From positions 1-50,912 of the forward strand of contig JACUUF010000012.1 in assembly GCA_014859465.1 (NCBI GenBank): a stretch of 50,912 nt of DNA, written 5' to 3'. A program made the translations under genes and the position numbers. This document shows positions 19,166 through 27,986 of this stretch, piece after piece; position 1 is the stretch's first letter; each line of letters starts with the position of its first letter. The notes under the pieces are model-generated. The model had not been told where the DNA came from, did no database searches, and saw only the letters and a list, made by a program, of their open reading frames with translations. Source of the stretch: Methyloprofundus sp. (lineage in GTDB: Bacteria; Pseudomonadota; Gammaproteobacteria; Methylococcales; Methylomonadaceae).

Positions 19166-19202
19166 CTTTTAGCCGCGATTTTATACAAATCGCGGCTAAA
19201 AG
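19166..19202. repeat. perfect REP-like hairpin
   Basis: CTTTTAGCCGCGATTT pairs perfectly with AAATCGCGGCTAAAAG over a five-base loop, a 16-bp stem. The AGCCGCGATTT core is shared by widespread REP families. It lies in the 298-base gap between the porin and the FMN-binding protein genes and may separate their transcripts. Confidence 0.8.
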
Positions 19203-19313
19203 CTCCTGCCACAAATACCTTCATAATAAAGGGCAATAAACTAAAACTTAAAGCATCAAAAGTGGGCTAAAGCGGCGCCCGACAAAGAAACAAAATAAAA
19301 ACCAGAAAAGTCA

Positions 19314-20717
19314 TTAGAAGATAAAACCAAATCCTATATTGAACTCATCCGGTTTCGTTCCCGCTTTAGTATTTCTATTACGATAATCTGCTTTAATAAC
19401 AACTTGTGGTATCGGTTTATAATTAAAACCTACTTGGAATATATCCTGCTCTTCACTGAGATCATCCAAATATCCATCGGCAACAGTTGCCAAGGTATCT
19501 AACTTTTCATAACGAAAAAAGGGCGCTAAATATTGTATTGTATCTGGCATAATCAAAGGCATAACATCATAGCCAATTTCAGTATAAACCCCATAATTTG
19601 AGCTACCTACGGTTGTACCATTATGTGCACTGACAATTGCTGCATCACCAATATGTCCCCATGAGCCTAAAGTACGGAACTCCCATCCACGGTATTTCCA
19701 TTCCACATGCGCTTCATATAACTGAGTAAACACATCCGCATCTACTTCACCTTGGCCTGAATTACCTAAATAAGCCGAAGTACCTATCGTTAAACCAGGT
19801 AACCAAGACGGTGCATAATCAATACGCCCCACAAAAGCCATGTCTTCATTTAAAGCAACCGAAGCTTGTTGCCTGCCGCTACGGATACCACTAGAACTGA
19901 ATTTATCAGCGCGTAACCCACTGACCGCATACATGGTATAGCTTAAATCAGGAATAATTTCACCAAAGATCCCGGCACCGACTTCACGCCAAGTACTTGG
20001 AATAATCACACGTTCAACTTCTGGGCGGTTATTACCAAAATAAAACGGTGGCTCATGAATCTGATTGATAAAACCCATCGGCAGTAAAACGACACCGGCA
20101 CGAATATTAAACATAGGATCAAGCAAAAAATCCATCGCCGCTAATTCAACAGAAACCGAACCGTTATTTGAAGCCGCATCAGTAGAGGCGTGCTCAAATT
20201 CTATTTCACTATTAAAAATAATAGAGTCAGTGAATTTATAGCCTACATACAGCACTAAACGCTCCATATCAGCATTATTTTTATCCTTTGGCCCTTTATC
20301 ACCCACAAAAGTTTGGAAATTAACCTCACCATAACCGCCAATTGATAAGCCTTGATCAACTTGGTAAACCTTAGACGCAGCGGGCCCTAAGCCATAAGCA
20401 CTTTTAAGCTCTTTAGCTTCTGGAATCACTAAAGAAGTTCGCATGGTTTCTACTACCTGGGTTAATGCATCCGTTTTATGCTCCAATTCTTTCAATTCAG
20501 CATTAGTTAAACTTTGCGCATGCCCTTTTTCGCTAAGCTCCACTTTAGCAGCTTGAAAAGCTTCTAAGGTTTTCTTCATGGCATCTAATTGTACTTGCTG
20601 CGCTTCAATAATTTGCCACATTTCTTCCATCGTTTGCGGCTTATCAACAGCATCTGCACCATTACTCATCAGCATTAAAGCCGTATATATGGCGAATGAT
20701 TGCTTGGCTACACCCAT
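19314..20717 (-). CDS. outer-membrane porin-like protein with N-terminal coiled coil
   Basis: A 467-residue exported protein. After a signal peptide (to about residue 23) comes a heptad-like helical segment (residues about 28-95, MEEMWQIIEAQQVQLDAMKKTL...), followed by alternating beta strands and a C-terminal FGFIF ending in Phe. That terminal Phe is the usual outer-membrane beta-barrel signal. The coiled coil then barrel plan is seen in phosphate-selective and other trimeric porins. A Fur-box-like sequence lies about 60 bases upstream, suggesting iron-dependent expression. The transported substrate cannot be assigned. Confidence 0.8.
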   Translation of the reverse strand: MGVAKQSFAIYTALMLMSNGADAVDKPQTMEEMWQIIEAQQVQLDAMKKTLEAFQAAKVELSEKGHAQSLTNAELKELEHKTDALTQVVETMRTSLVIPEAKELKSAYGLGPAASKVYQVDQGLSIGGYGEVNFQTFVGDKGPKDKNNADMERLVLYVGYKFTDSIIFNSEIEFEHASTDAASNNGSVSVELAAMDFLLDPMFNIRAGVVLLPMGFINQIHEPPFYFGNNRPEVERVIIPSTWREVGAGIFGEIIPDLSYTMYAVSGLRADKFSSSGIRSGRQQASVALNEDMAFVGRIDYAPSWLPGLTIGTSAYLGNSGQGEVDADVFTQLYEAHVEWKYRGWEFRTLGSWGHIGDAAIVSAHNGTTVGSSNYGVYTEIGYDVMPLIMPDTIQYLAPFFRYEKLDTLATVADGYLDDLSEEQDIFQVGFNYKPIPQVVIKADYRNRNTKAGTKPDEFNIGFGFIF

Positions 20718-20774
20718 CGTTATCTTCCTGCAAAATACTTAAAAAAGTGCAGTATATAGACAAGCAAAGCTAAA

Positions 20775-20797
20775 TGCAAACGATTCTCAATTAGAAT
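20775..20797. promoter_or_regulatory. Fur-box-like operator upstream of the porin gene
   Basis: On the minus strand the sequence reads AATTGAGAATCGTTTGC within a longer A/T-rich palindrome-like stretch, close to the GATAATGATAATCATTATC consensus half-sites. It lies between the porin start (20717) and the YigZ stop (20860), where a porin promoter would be. Assignment is by pattern only. Confidence 0.55.
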
Positions 20798-20859
20798 TTT
20801 GTATCATCCTCTTTTGCTATGCTAAAAATAACCACAGTCCCTCTTCAGGTGCTTATTGA

Positions 20860-21432
20860 CTACAAAATCTGTCCCGGAAAAAGTGCTAATAATGATGCAG
20901 AATTGACCACCGGCAATTGCACTACCAAATTAACCTGCCCAGCAAAATCCTTGCTGATAATAGTTCCAGAATATTTGGCTAATTGATATTCAAAATGCTG
21001 TAGAGCTTTATAATCTAAGGTGAAATGTACACTCGCTAATTCAACAAATTCTGTTATATCGGCGACTTCAATCACTTGTTTAGCAGTATTGCCATAGGCA
21101 CGCGTTAACCCACCTGCTCCTAGCTTAATACCGCCAAAATAACGCACCACAACAACAAGAACATTAATCAGATCATTCCCTTCAATATACTGATAAATAG
21201 GCTTTCCGGCGGTACCTGATGGCTCACCTGCATCATAAAACCGGCACACAAGCGCTTGATCTGTTCTTATGCGATAGGCGAAGACAATATGATTGGCTCC
21301 ACTATGCGCATCACGTAAATCATGCAAATAAGCATGCGCTTCATTTTCACTAAAACAAGGATAAATAAAACCGAGAAAACGCGACTTTTTTATCACTTCT
21401 TCAATCTTGGCAGGAAAATTAATACAGCGCAC
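20860..21432 (-). CDS. yigZ: YigZ/IMPACT family protein
   Basis: A 190-residue member of the UPF0029/IMPACT family. It has the signatures KSRFLGFIYP at the start, ANHIVFAYRI, DAGEPSGTAGKPIY, and VVVRYFGGIKLGAGGLTRAYG. Eukaryotic IMPACT proteins modulate the GCN2 stress kinase. The bacterial role is not established, although a nucleic-acid- or translation-linked function is usually proposed. The C-terminal DUF1949 part is present but loosely conserved. It is transcribed away from the YdjM-like gene across a 60-base gap. Confidence 0.9.
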   Translation of the reverse strand: MRCINFPAKIEEVIKKSRFLGFIYPCFSENEAHAYLHDLRDAHSGANHIVFAYRIRTDQALVCRFYDAGEPSGTAGKPIYQYIEGNDLINVLVVVVRYFGGIKLGAGGLTRAYGNTAKQVIEVADITEFVELASVHFTLDYKALQHFEYQLAKYSGTIISKDFAGQVNLVVQLPVVNSASLLALFPGQIL

Positions 21433-21448
21433 TCAACGACTCCTAGAA

Positions 21449-21461
21449 AAATTGCTATGAT
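21449..21461 (+). promoter_or_regulatory. possible extended -10 promoter for the YdjM-like gene
   Basis: TTGCTATGAT has the extended -10 form TGnTATnAT about 32 bases before the chosen ATG. The -35 region is weak. Proposed by pattern only. Confidence 0.3.
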
Positions 21462-21492
21462 AGTCGGTTGCTCTTCGACTCAAACACATTAT

Positions 21493-22143
21493 ATGGCGAA
21501 CTTTAACACTCACCTTTTTATTGCCGCTAGCGCTAGCAGTATCGCCGCAGCCAGCTTATTCAATACAAATTATATAGATGTATTTGATATTCCTTGGTTT
21601 ATTTTTTTAGGCACAATCGGCGGATTACTACCTGATATAGATTCAGACAATTCACACCCGTTAAAAATATTATTTACCTCGTTAGCAACACTTATGTCCA
21701 TGCTCGCGATTCTTGCTTATCATGGTCAATATAAAGTCCAACACGTGTTTATTATCGCTAGCGGCACATTTTTTCTAGTGCGTTATCCGCTATTAGCCTT
21801 ATTTAAAAAGGCAACTGTGCATCGCGGCGCTTTTCATTCAATCTTATGTGCTGTTTTGTTTACTTTTCTGACGACTTTTAGCGTTTACTATTTACTGAAT
21901 ACGGCTATTATGTTTGCATGGCTTAGTGGACTCTTTATTGGTTTTGGCTTTATTGTCCACTTATTGCTCGATGAATTATTTAGTGTCGATTTAGGTAATG
22001 CACAATTAAAGCGCTCATTTGGCACGGCCTTCAAACTCTTCAGCGTAAAATATTTCAGTGCGTCTATAGGCATGCTTATTAGCTGTGCCCTGCTCTACTT
22101 ATTCACGCCTGAATTTCCTTTTATTATTAATTGGCGGCCTTAA
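21493..22143 (+). CDS. YdjM-like membrane-bound metal-dependent hydrolase
   Basis: A 216-residue inner-membrane protein of the YdjM/DUF457 family. It has the family's metal-ligand pattern: an early H in NTHLFIAASASS, GGLLPDIDSDNSHPLK, HRGAFHSILCA, and FIVHLLLDELFSVD. Four to five hydrophobic segments lie between these motifs. The ATG at 21493 is chosen because the family begins with this MANFNTHLF-type stretch; earlier in-frame starts would overlap the divergent YigZ gene. The reaction catalysed is unknown. In E. coli ydjM is an SOS gene, but no LexA box was found here. The 3' end overlaps the convergent rlmG gene by 17 bases. Confidence 0.85.
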   Translation: MANFNTHLFIAASASSIAAASLFNTNYIDVFDIPWFIFLGTIGGLLPDIDSDNSHPLKILFTSLATLMSMLAILAYHGQYKVQHVFIIASGTFFLVRYPLLALFKKATVHRGAFHSILCAVLFTFLTTFSVYYLLNTAIMFAWLSGLFIGFGFIVHLLLDELFSVDLGNAQLKRSFGTAFKLFSVKYFSASIGMLISCALLYLFTPEFPFIINWRP

Positions 22144-23260
22144 TAAGGACAAATTTTGTATTAGAGGCTATCACTTCAACGTTAGAAAAAAACTTTTTAA
22201 GACTCACGTGATAACCCAAATGACGATTACCAATCACCCATAATTCACCGCCCTGCCTCAATACTTTTTTAGATTGCTCAAACATGCGTAAAGCAATATG
22301 CCCACCTACGGTATTTTGTTGATGAAAAGGAGGATTACATAAAATTAAATCCATCGACTTATCGGCAAAATCAGTTAACGCATCGCCAGCTTGAAAACTG
22401 GCAATAGCTGTTGTTACTGCCTGCTTAAAGTTTTCTTCTGCTGAAGCCACCGCCATAAAAGATTCATCCACAAAATGCAGTTGCGCATTAGGGTTTTTCG
22501 CAGCAAAGATCAATCCGACTACACCATTACCACAGCCTAAATCAACCACTTGCTGATATTTCTCAGCTTGTGGTAAATGCGCCAGGAAAAAACGCGTGCC
22601 CATATCCAAACTTTTATGCGAAAAAATATTGGCATGATTACAAATCTGATACTGGGTATTTTCCAGCGGATAATAAACAGGATAAGGGTTAATAGGAACA
22701 GCGCGATTCAGATCAACTTGGGCATAAATTAAGCGCGCTTTTTTAACTGCTTTAGACGGTGTAGTTGCCCCGATATAACGCGCCACCATCTGCCACACAG
22801 AGGCCGATAAATGCTTGACCATGCCCGCGACAATCACTTGAGTATTAGCGGTTAAATTAACTTGCAAGCGTATTAGCATATCCTCTAAAAATGCCAATGT
22901 TTTCGGCGCTTTAATTAAAATAAAATCGAACTTATCTTGCGGTAATACCAGACTATTAAACAAACGCACAGTATCAACGTCTATTTCATTTAAGATTAAA
23001 TTTTGCCGGGTAGCCGCTTGCGAGATAAATGAATCAGACACAACACAGGGTTTATAAGCACTTAACGCCACCGCTAGAGCACCAAAACTATCATTAATAA
23101 TCAACACACTAGGCTGACTATCTAACTCTAATTTTTCTGCCACATTCTGTAATAAATATTCATCAGCCGCATCCCAAGCTTGTAGTTTTTCATGCTTTTC
23201 AATGGGAAAGCGTAATATTTGCAAGCGCCCCTGAGGAACTTGCATCGTAGTTTCTGTCAT
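22127..23260 (-). CDS. rlmG: 23S rRNA (guanine1835-N2)-methyltransferase
   Basis: A 377-residue SAM-dependent methyltransferase, matching the RlmG length of about 378. The N-terminal half is a degenerate methyltransferase domain (LILNEIDVDTVRLFNS). The C-terminal half is active, with VVDLGCGNGVVGL for SAM binding and the catalytic NPPF in LILCNPPFHQQ, followed by GGHIALRMFEQSKKVLR. The ATG at 23260 was chosen because the earlier in-frame extension falls inside the end of selO. It begins 13 bases after the selO stop, so the two form one minus-strand unit. Confidence 0.9.
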   Translation of the reverse strand: MTETTMQVPQGRLQILRFPIEKHEKLQAWDAADEYLLQNVAEKLELDSQPSVLIINDSFGALAVALSAYKPCVVSDSFISQAATRQNLILNEIDVDTVRLFNSLVLPQDKFDFILIKAPKTLAFLEDMLIRLQVNLTANTQVIVAGMVKHLSASVWQMVARYIGATTPSKAVKKARLIYAQVDLNRAVPINPYPVYYPLENTQYQICNHANIFSHKSLDMGTRFFLAHLPQAEKYQQVVDLGCGNGVVGLIFAAKNPNAQLHFVDESFMAVASAEENFKQAVTTAIASFQAGDALTDFADKSMDLILCNPPFHQQNTVGGHIALRMFEQSKKVLRQGGELWVIGNRHLGYHVSLKKFFSNVEVIASNTKFVLIKAAN

Positions 23261-23273
23261 TTTGTCTCTTGCC

Positions 23274-24869
23274 TCAAGAGCTGCACGATAACATCGAACA
23301 GCCCGCTTTAGTTCGCGCCCAGTCTGGGCGTTTCTCAGCCCAAGCTTGATGTTCGGGTTGTTCATCATAAGGATGGCGTAGCACTTCCAGCAACTCTTGC
23401 ACCATACTTGGATCACCTTGCTCCGCTTTATCAATCGCTAACTGCGCCAGATAATTGCGCAACACATATTTAGGATTGACCGCGTTCATCGCCTGTTTGC
23501 GGCGCAGATCATCACTGCTATCTTGCTGAACTCGGACAATATAACGACGTAACCAAGCAATAATATGAGTCTTAATCGCCTCCGTTAATTGCTCAGGCTG
23601 ATAATAAGCGACAGATAATTGAGCAAGTAACTGCGCATCACTTAGCTCAGTTTCCGTTGCAATATCCGCCAGCAAACGATAGAAAAGGGTCATATCGGTT
23701 TCAGCTAAAACCAATACTTTTACTAAATCATCAATCAACGCTTTATCCGTTTGCGCATCATAAACTTGCAAGCCCAGCTTTTCCGCCATCATTTCCTGAT
23801 AGCCTTGAATAAAAGTTTGACTGTAAATATTCAAACCTTCCTGCAAAGGCTCGACTTGTTCAATCAAGGGATAAATCGCATTGGCCAGTTGTGTTAAATT
23901 CCATGCGGCAATTTGCGGCTGATTACCAAAACGATAACGTCGATATTCTCTATCCGTAGTATTGGGCGTCCAATCAGGATCATAATTATCCAGCCAGCCA
24001 TAAGGCCCATAATCAATCGTCAAGCCTAGAATCGACATATTATCGGTATTCATCACTCCATGGACAAAACCAACACGCTGCCAATGGACAATCATTTCCG
24101 CTGTTTTAGCGCAAACTTCATGAAACCAAGCTTGATAAACTTCAAGGCTAGGCTCACCCAAATGCGGAAAATCGGTACGAATCGTGTAATCTACTAACTG
24201 ACGCAGCAGTGCTATATTGTGCCGTGCCGAATGAATTTCAAAACTACCAAAACGCACAAACGAGGGTGCAACCCGACAAACAACGGCGCCTAATTCTGCG
24301 CGTGGATTACCATCGTAAAACATATCGCGCACCACTTGCTCGCCAGTGGTCACTAAACTTAAAGCACGCGTGGTAGGCACACCTAAATGATACATGGCTT
24401 CACTGCATAAAAACTCACGTACAGAAGAGCGCAGAACCGCCAAACCATCTGCAGTACGCGAATACGGCGTTAAACCTGCACCTTTTAATTGCAAAGCCCA
24501 GCGCTCGCCTTTTTGATTGATGACCTCACCTAAATTAATCGCCCGACCATCACCCAATTGCCCCGCCCAATGCCCGAATTGATGGCCGCCATAACACATT
24601 GCATAAGGCTCCATCCCCTTGGCCATTTGGCTACCAGAAAACACTTGAGTAAAGTAATCACTCAAACAGTCTTGTTCCGATAGCTCTAATAAATCAGCCA
24701 CTTCTTGAGCATGTGCGACTAATTGCGGCGCACTAACCGGCGTCGGTGAGACTAGCGAATAACAGGCCTGTTCAACTTGTCGTCTAGGCGTATGTCCTAT
24801 GGTTTTATCGGCAGGTAATTCTTGAATAAAACGGTTATCAAAATTTAATTGATCGAGTTTAGATTGCAT
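23274..24869 (-). CDS. selO: protein adenylyltransferase SelO
   Basis: A pseudokinase-fold enzyme that transfers AMP from ATP to Ser/Thr/Tyr of target proteins, linked to redox homeostasis. The 531 residues show MAKGMEPYAMCYGGHQFGHW, QLGDGRAINLGE, LQLKGAGLTPYSRTADG, and HGVMNTDNMSILGLTIDYGPYG, which holds the inverted catalytic and metal-binding residues. The C-terminus ends CSMLSCSS. The Cys in the CSS tail is where vertebrate SelO carries selenocysteine. It precedes rlmG by 13 bases. Confidence 0.96.
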   Translation of the reverse strand: MQSKLDQLNFDNRFIQELPADKTIGHTPRRQVEQACYSLVSPTPVSAPQLVAHAQEVADLLELSEQDCLSDYFTQVFSGSQMAKGMEPYAMCYGGHQFGHWAGQLGDGRAINLGEVINQKGERWALQLKGAGLTPYSRTADGLAVLRSSVREFLCSEAMYHLGVPTTRALSLVTTGEQVVRDMFYDGNPRAELGAVVCRVAPSFVRFGSFEIHSARHNIALLRQLVDYTIRTDFPHLGEPSLEVYQAWFHEVCAKTAEMIVHWQRVGFVHGVMNTDNMSILGLTIDYGPYGWLDNYDPDWTPNTTDREYRRYRFGNQPQIAAWNLTQLANAIYPLIEQVEPLQEGLNIYSQTFIQGYQEMMAEKLGLQVYDAQTDKALIDDLVKVLVLAETDMTLFYRLLADIATETELSDAQLLAQLSVAYYQPEQLTEAIKTHIIAWLRRYIVRVQQDSSDDLRRKQAMNAVNPKYVLRNYLAQLAIDKAEQGDPSMVQELLEVLRHPYDEQPEHQAWAEKRPDWARTKAGCSMLSCSS

Positions 24870-25572
24870 TATAAAAATAAAGTGTCTATTACTTAAAACG
24901 AGAGGTTCGATGTTTTATTTGGCCGCTAATTAAGTAGTTAGGTTAAAAAGTATGGCCAATATTACCAGCAATCAGACACTTTCCCAATCAGCGAAGAGCT
25001 AACTCGATTTTTAATTAACTGCTCTGAGGTAAATATTCACAGCCCCAACCCTCTCCAGCAAGCGAGGGAGCAACTTCACTTTTTAATTCATAGTATTTAG
25101 CAGTATACAAGTTGTGTAGATAGCTATGCCCAGCAAGGGAGAAGGTGATAAGAAAAGGGTCTCTAAATATTTACATTCTGCAGCGAATTTCCCTTTTAAC
25201 ACAAATATTATGCTCTTTTTAGGTCAAGAAATGCCTAATTTAAAGTCAAAAACCTTTAATTTTCCCCAGCAATATAGACTAGCGCCTATTTAACTTAAAA
25301 AATAAGACGCCCCTGTAAAATCGAGTAAAGATAGTCGCTTAGAGGTGTTTTATGCTTTAGATTAGTTATCCATCATGTCCTTTTTCTTTCTTATTCCCAA
25401 TAATATATTTTATATTTGTGGAAAAACCTTGTCGATTACCCTATAGTGAGAGGCGTTACAGATTTTGTTATTGGTAGTAAAAAGTTTATTCCCTCGCATA
25501 TTTTTCTGAGTTTCCTCTTGCATCAGCTGTATACAACATTTTAATTTTTTAATTTTTTAGGTATTAAGTTCT
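24870..25572. other. 703-base intergenic region upstream of the cold-shock gene
   Basis: No supported gene. It contains a repeat C copy (25029-25174). The right part is very AT-rich and leads into the cold-shock gene, with a possible -10 TATAGT at 25442-25447 that would give a 5' leader longer than 100 bases. Long leaders that refold with temperature are known for csp genes, but no specific fold is claimed. Confidence 0.5.
25029..25174. repeat. dispersed repeat C, copy 2
   Basis: It begins GTAAATATTCAC and ends TAAATATTTAC, imperfect terminal inverted repeats. Inside are CCCAACCCTCTCCAGCA, GAGGGAGCAACTTCACTTTT, AATTCATAGTATTTA and GTTGTGTAGATAGCTATGCC, shared with copies at 15768-15859 and 34100-34258. 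No open reading frame of note lies within. Confidence 0.75.
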
Positions 25573-25776
25573 ATGGCTACAGGCACTATAAAATGGTTTA
25601 ACGAGTCCAAAGGTTTTGGTTTTATTTCTCAAGATGATGGCGGTGCAGATGTATTTGTACATTTTAGCGCTATTCAAGGAACTGGCTTCAAAACCTTGAA
25701 CGAAGGTCAAGCAGTTACTTATGATGTAGAAAACGGCCCTAAAGGTCCTCAAGCAACTAGCGTTGTAGCATCTTAA
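25573..25776 (+). CDS. cold-shock protein (CspA family)
   Basis: A 67-residue single cold-shock domain that binds single-stranded RNA and DNA and melts RNA structure. It has the RNP1 motif KGFGFIS (residues about 15-21) and RNP2 motif VFVHF (about 29-33), with the typical GTIKWFN start and GPQATSV ending. It is followed by a strong intrinsic terminator and then by an RRM protein gene on the same strand. Which Csp paralogue it is cannot be told, and cold induction is not proven by the sequence. Confidence 0.95.
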   Translation: MATGTIKWFNESKGFGFISQDDGGADVFVHFSAIQGTGFKTLNEGQAVTYDVENGPKGPQATSVVAS

Positions 25777-25806
25777 GTTCGACCTAATCGGTTTACCGAA
25801 TAAATG

Positions 25807-25835
25807 GAACCTCGCCTAGGCGGGGTTCTTTTTTT
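25807..25835 (+). terminator. Rho-independent terminator after the cold-shock gene
   Basis: GAACCTCGC-CTAG-GCGGGGTTC followed by seven T. A classic GC-rich stem with a U-run, 31 bases after the stop codon. Confidence 0.92.
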
Positions 25836-25876
25836 GTAGCTACAATGAAATTATCACCGCTAGAAGAGGAACACTA

Positions 25877-26131
25877 TTGAAAAGGCTATTTGTTGGCAAT
25901 TTACCCTCAAACACCACTGCAAAAGAATTTGAAGCCCTATTTGCCCAATTTGGCACAGTGCGCTCATCTGAACTTATCACGGACATTTTTTCCGATGAAT
26001 GCAAAGGATTTGGCTTTATCGGCATGGAAGGTCATGAAGCTCGCGCGGCTATTGCAGGCTTAGATGGCAAAAATTTTAACGGCAATGCATTAAGAGTAGG
26101 CTTTGAATCGCCTAAATCTAATCGCCGTTAA
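25877..26131 (+). CDS. single-RRM RNA-binding protein
   Basis: An 84-residue RNA recognition motif protein: RNP2 as LFVGNL near residue 4 and RNP1 as KGFGFIGM near residues 49-56, with the beta-alpha-beta spacing of the family and a short basic tail (SPKSNRR). Such small RRM proteins are common in cyanobacteria and some proteobacteria, often cold-related. The TTG start is chosen because AGAAGAGGA lies 7 bases upstream and the RRM begins at once. Its position after a cold-shock gene suggests related RNA-chaperone work, but a terminator separates the two. Confidence 0.88.
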   Translation: MKRLFVGNLPSNTTAKEFEALFAQFGTVRSSELITDIFSDECKGFGFIGMEGHEARAAIAGLDGKNFNGNALRVGFESPKSNRR

Positions 26132-26160
26132 TTCAGTTCGTATAGTTCGTATAAAGTAAC

Positions 26161-26198
26161 AAGCAATAGCCCCGCTAAGTCATTCAGGGGCTATGCTT
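26161..26198 (+). terminator. possible terminator hairpin after the RRM gene
   Basis: AAGCA-A-TAGCCCC pairs with GGGGCTA-TGCTT across a 13-base loop. No real U-run follows, so termination is uncertain. The convergent recJ gene ends 42 bases later. Confidence 0.45.
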
Positions 26199-26239
26199 GC
26201 ATCCTTTCTCGGTATGTAACTTTCTTTAGCAGCCTTGCT

Positions 26240-27985
26240 CTAGGCTAACTTCTCGATATAATCAATGATAAACTGAATGCTGCGCTGGCCATTGTATTCA
26301 TTAATATCTAATTTATAAGCAATTTTTACTTGGCGTAAGCCTAGCCAATATTCTGGTCGTTCAACAAAAAAAGCAATCCCATCAATCAGTAATTCCTTCT
26401 CTGCTTGGCGTAATACTAATTTCAAATGCTGCTGACCAACAATACGCGACTGCACGACATCAAACACGCCATGAAATAATGGCTCAGGAAATTCCTGCCC
26501 CCACGGTCCCGCACTTTTTAATAATTCACAAAAACCAAGGGTCATTTCTGCTTCGGTCAATTCACCATCGCTATACACTTTCTGATCCAAATCAACAGCC
26601 ACTAAACGCTGTTTAACTGCCTTATCAAAAGCCAGCATAAACACCGGATAATCATGTAATTTTATACTTAAACCTGCGGCCATAGCATGGCCACCAAACT
26701 TAGTCAGTACTTTAGGATGAGCCACGGCAATATCACTGAGCACATCACGAATATGCACTCCTGGAATGGAGCGTGCAGAACCTTTAATTTCCCCCTGATC
26801 AGCATTGGCAAAAGCAATCACCGGACGATTTAATCGATCTTTAATGCGTGAGGCCAAAATACCAATAACACCCTGATGCCAATCTTCATTATAAAGACAG
26901 ACACCAGCGGCTAAATGCTGAGCATCAAAGGCCTTCATTTCCTTTAATAAAGACATCGCCTCCTGCTTCATTTGCCCCTCGACTTCGCGCCGATCACTAT
27001 TCAACTCATTCATTTGCATCGCTAGATTTTTGGCTAACACGGCATCGTCAGACAGCAAGCATTGAATGCCGACACTCATATCATCCATACGTCCCGCTGC
27101 ATTTAAGCGCGGGCCAATGGAAAACCCTAAATCCGAAGAGGTCAAACCATGCAAATTGCGGCCTGCTATTTCCACTAAGGCTTTAATTCCTATATGACCT
27201 TGAGCAGAGCGCATACGCAACAAACCCTGGTGTACTAAAATTCGATTGACTTGATCTAGCGCCACGACATCAGCAACTGTCCCTAAAGCCACTAAATCCA
27301 ATAATTGCGCTAAATTAGGTTCGGTCGTTTTATGCAGAATAAACCATCCTTGCTCACGCAGCCGGCTACGCAATGCCATCAACACATAAAACATCACACC
27401 AACACCCGCTAAAGCACGGCTCGGAAATTCATCATTTGGTAAATTAGGATTAACAATGGCATCGGCAGCAGGCAATTGTTCGCCCGGTAAATGATGGTCG
27501 GTTACTAAGACTTGCAGACCCGCTTTTTTCGCTGCCTCTACTCCCGCCAGACTAGAGATACCATTATCTACAGTGATTAACACGTCCGCTTGCTTAGCAA
27601 TCACGAGCGCAGTAATTTCGGGTGTTAAGCCATAACCATATTGAAAACGATTAGGTACAATAAAATCCACATGCTTAAAGCCCAATAATTGCAAGCCTAA
27701 CATGGCCACTGCACAGCTAGTCGCACCATCGGCATCAAAATCAGCAACAATCACCAGCTTCTTCTGCTGATCCAGCGCAGCAATCAGATAAGTGACCATT
27801 TCCTGCATCCCCGTTAATAACCAAGGCGAAGGCAGTTGCGCCAAGCCATACTGCAATTCAGCATCTGATTTAATGCCGCGCGCCAAATAGATCCGCTTAA
27901 GTACGGGATTTATTTCAGTAAGTCCTGTTTGTCTACTTAATACAGGGCGCTCAACAATTTTCTTGGTAATAGCGTGATAATGCAT
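26240..27985 (-). CDS. recJ: single-stranded-DNA-specific exonuclease RecJ
   Basis: A 5'-to-3' exonuclease on single-stranded DNA used in recombination and mismatch repair. The 581 residues match the E. coli length. The DHH superfamily motifs are present in order: DFDADG at about residues 82-87, VDNG, the DHH of VTDHHLPG, and the DHHA1 motif with GGHAMAAG in the second half. An OB-like C-terminal domain follows. The start codon lies one base beyond the stop of the upstream GGDEF/EAL gene, so the two share a transcript. Confidence 0.96.
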   Translation of the reverse strand: MHYHAITKKIVERPVLSRQTGLTEINPVLKRIYLARGIKSDAELQYGLAQLPSPWLLTGMQEMVTYLIAALDQQKKLVIVADFDADGATSCAVAMLGLQLLGFKHVDFIVPNRFQYGYGLTPEITALVIAKQADVLITVDNGISSLAGVEAAKKAGLQVLVTDHHLPGEQLPAADAIVNPNLPNDEFPSRALAGVGVMFYVLMALRSRLREQGWFILHKTTEPNLAQLLDLVALGTVADVVALDQVNRILVHQGLLRMRSAQGHIGIKALVEIAGRNLHGLTSSDLGFSIGPRLNAAGRMDDMSVGIQCLLSDDAVLAKNLAMQMNELNSDRREVEGQMKQEAMSLLKEMKAFDAQHLAAGVCLYNEDWHQGVIGILASRIKDRLNRPVIAFANADQGEIKGSARSIPGVHIRDVLSDIAVAHPKVLTKFGGHAMAAGLSIKLHDYPVFMLAFDKAVKQRLVAVDLDQKVYSDGELTEAEMTLGFCELLKSAGPWGQEFPEPLFHGVFDVVQSRIVGQQHLKLVLRQAEKELLIDGIAFFVERPEYWLGLRQVKIAYKLDINEYNGQRSIQFIIDYIEKLA

Positions 27986-27986
27986 A

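Noticed and set aside
23261..23434. N-terminal extension of RlmG
   Set aside because: It lies within the 3' end of selO; the later ATG gives the normal RlmG length of about 377 residues.
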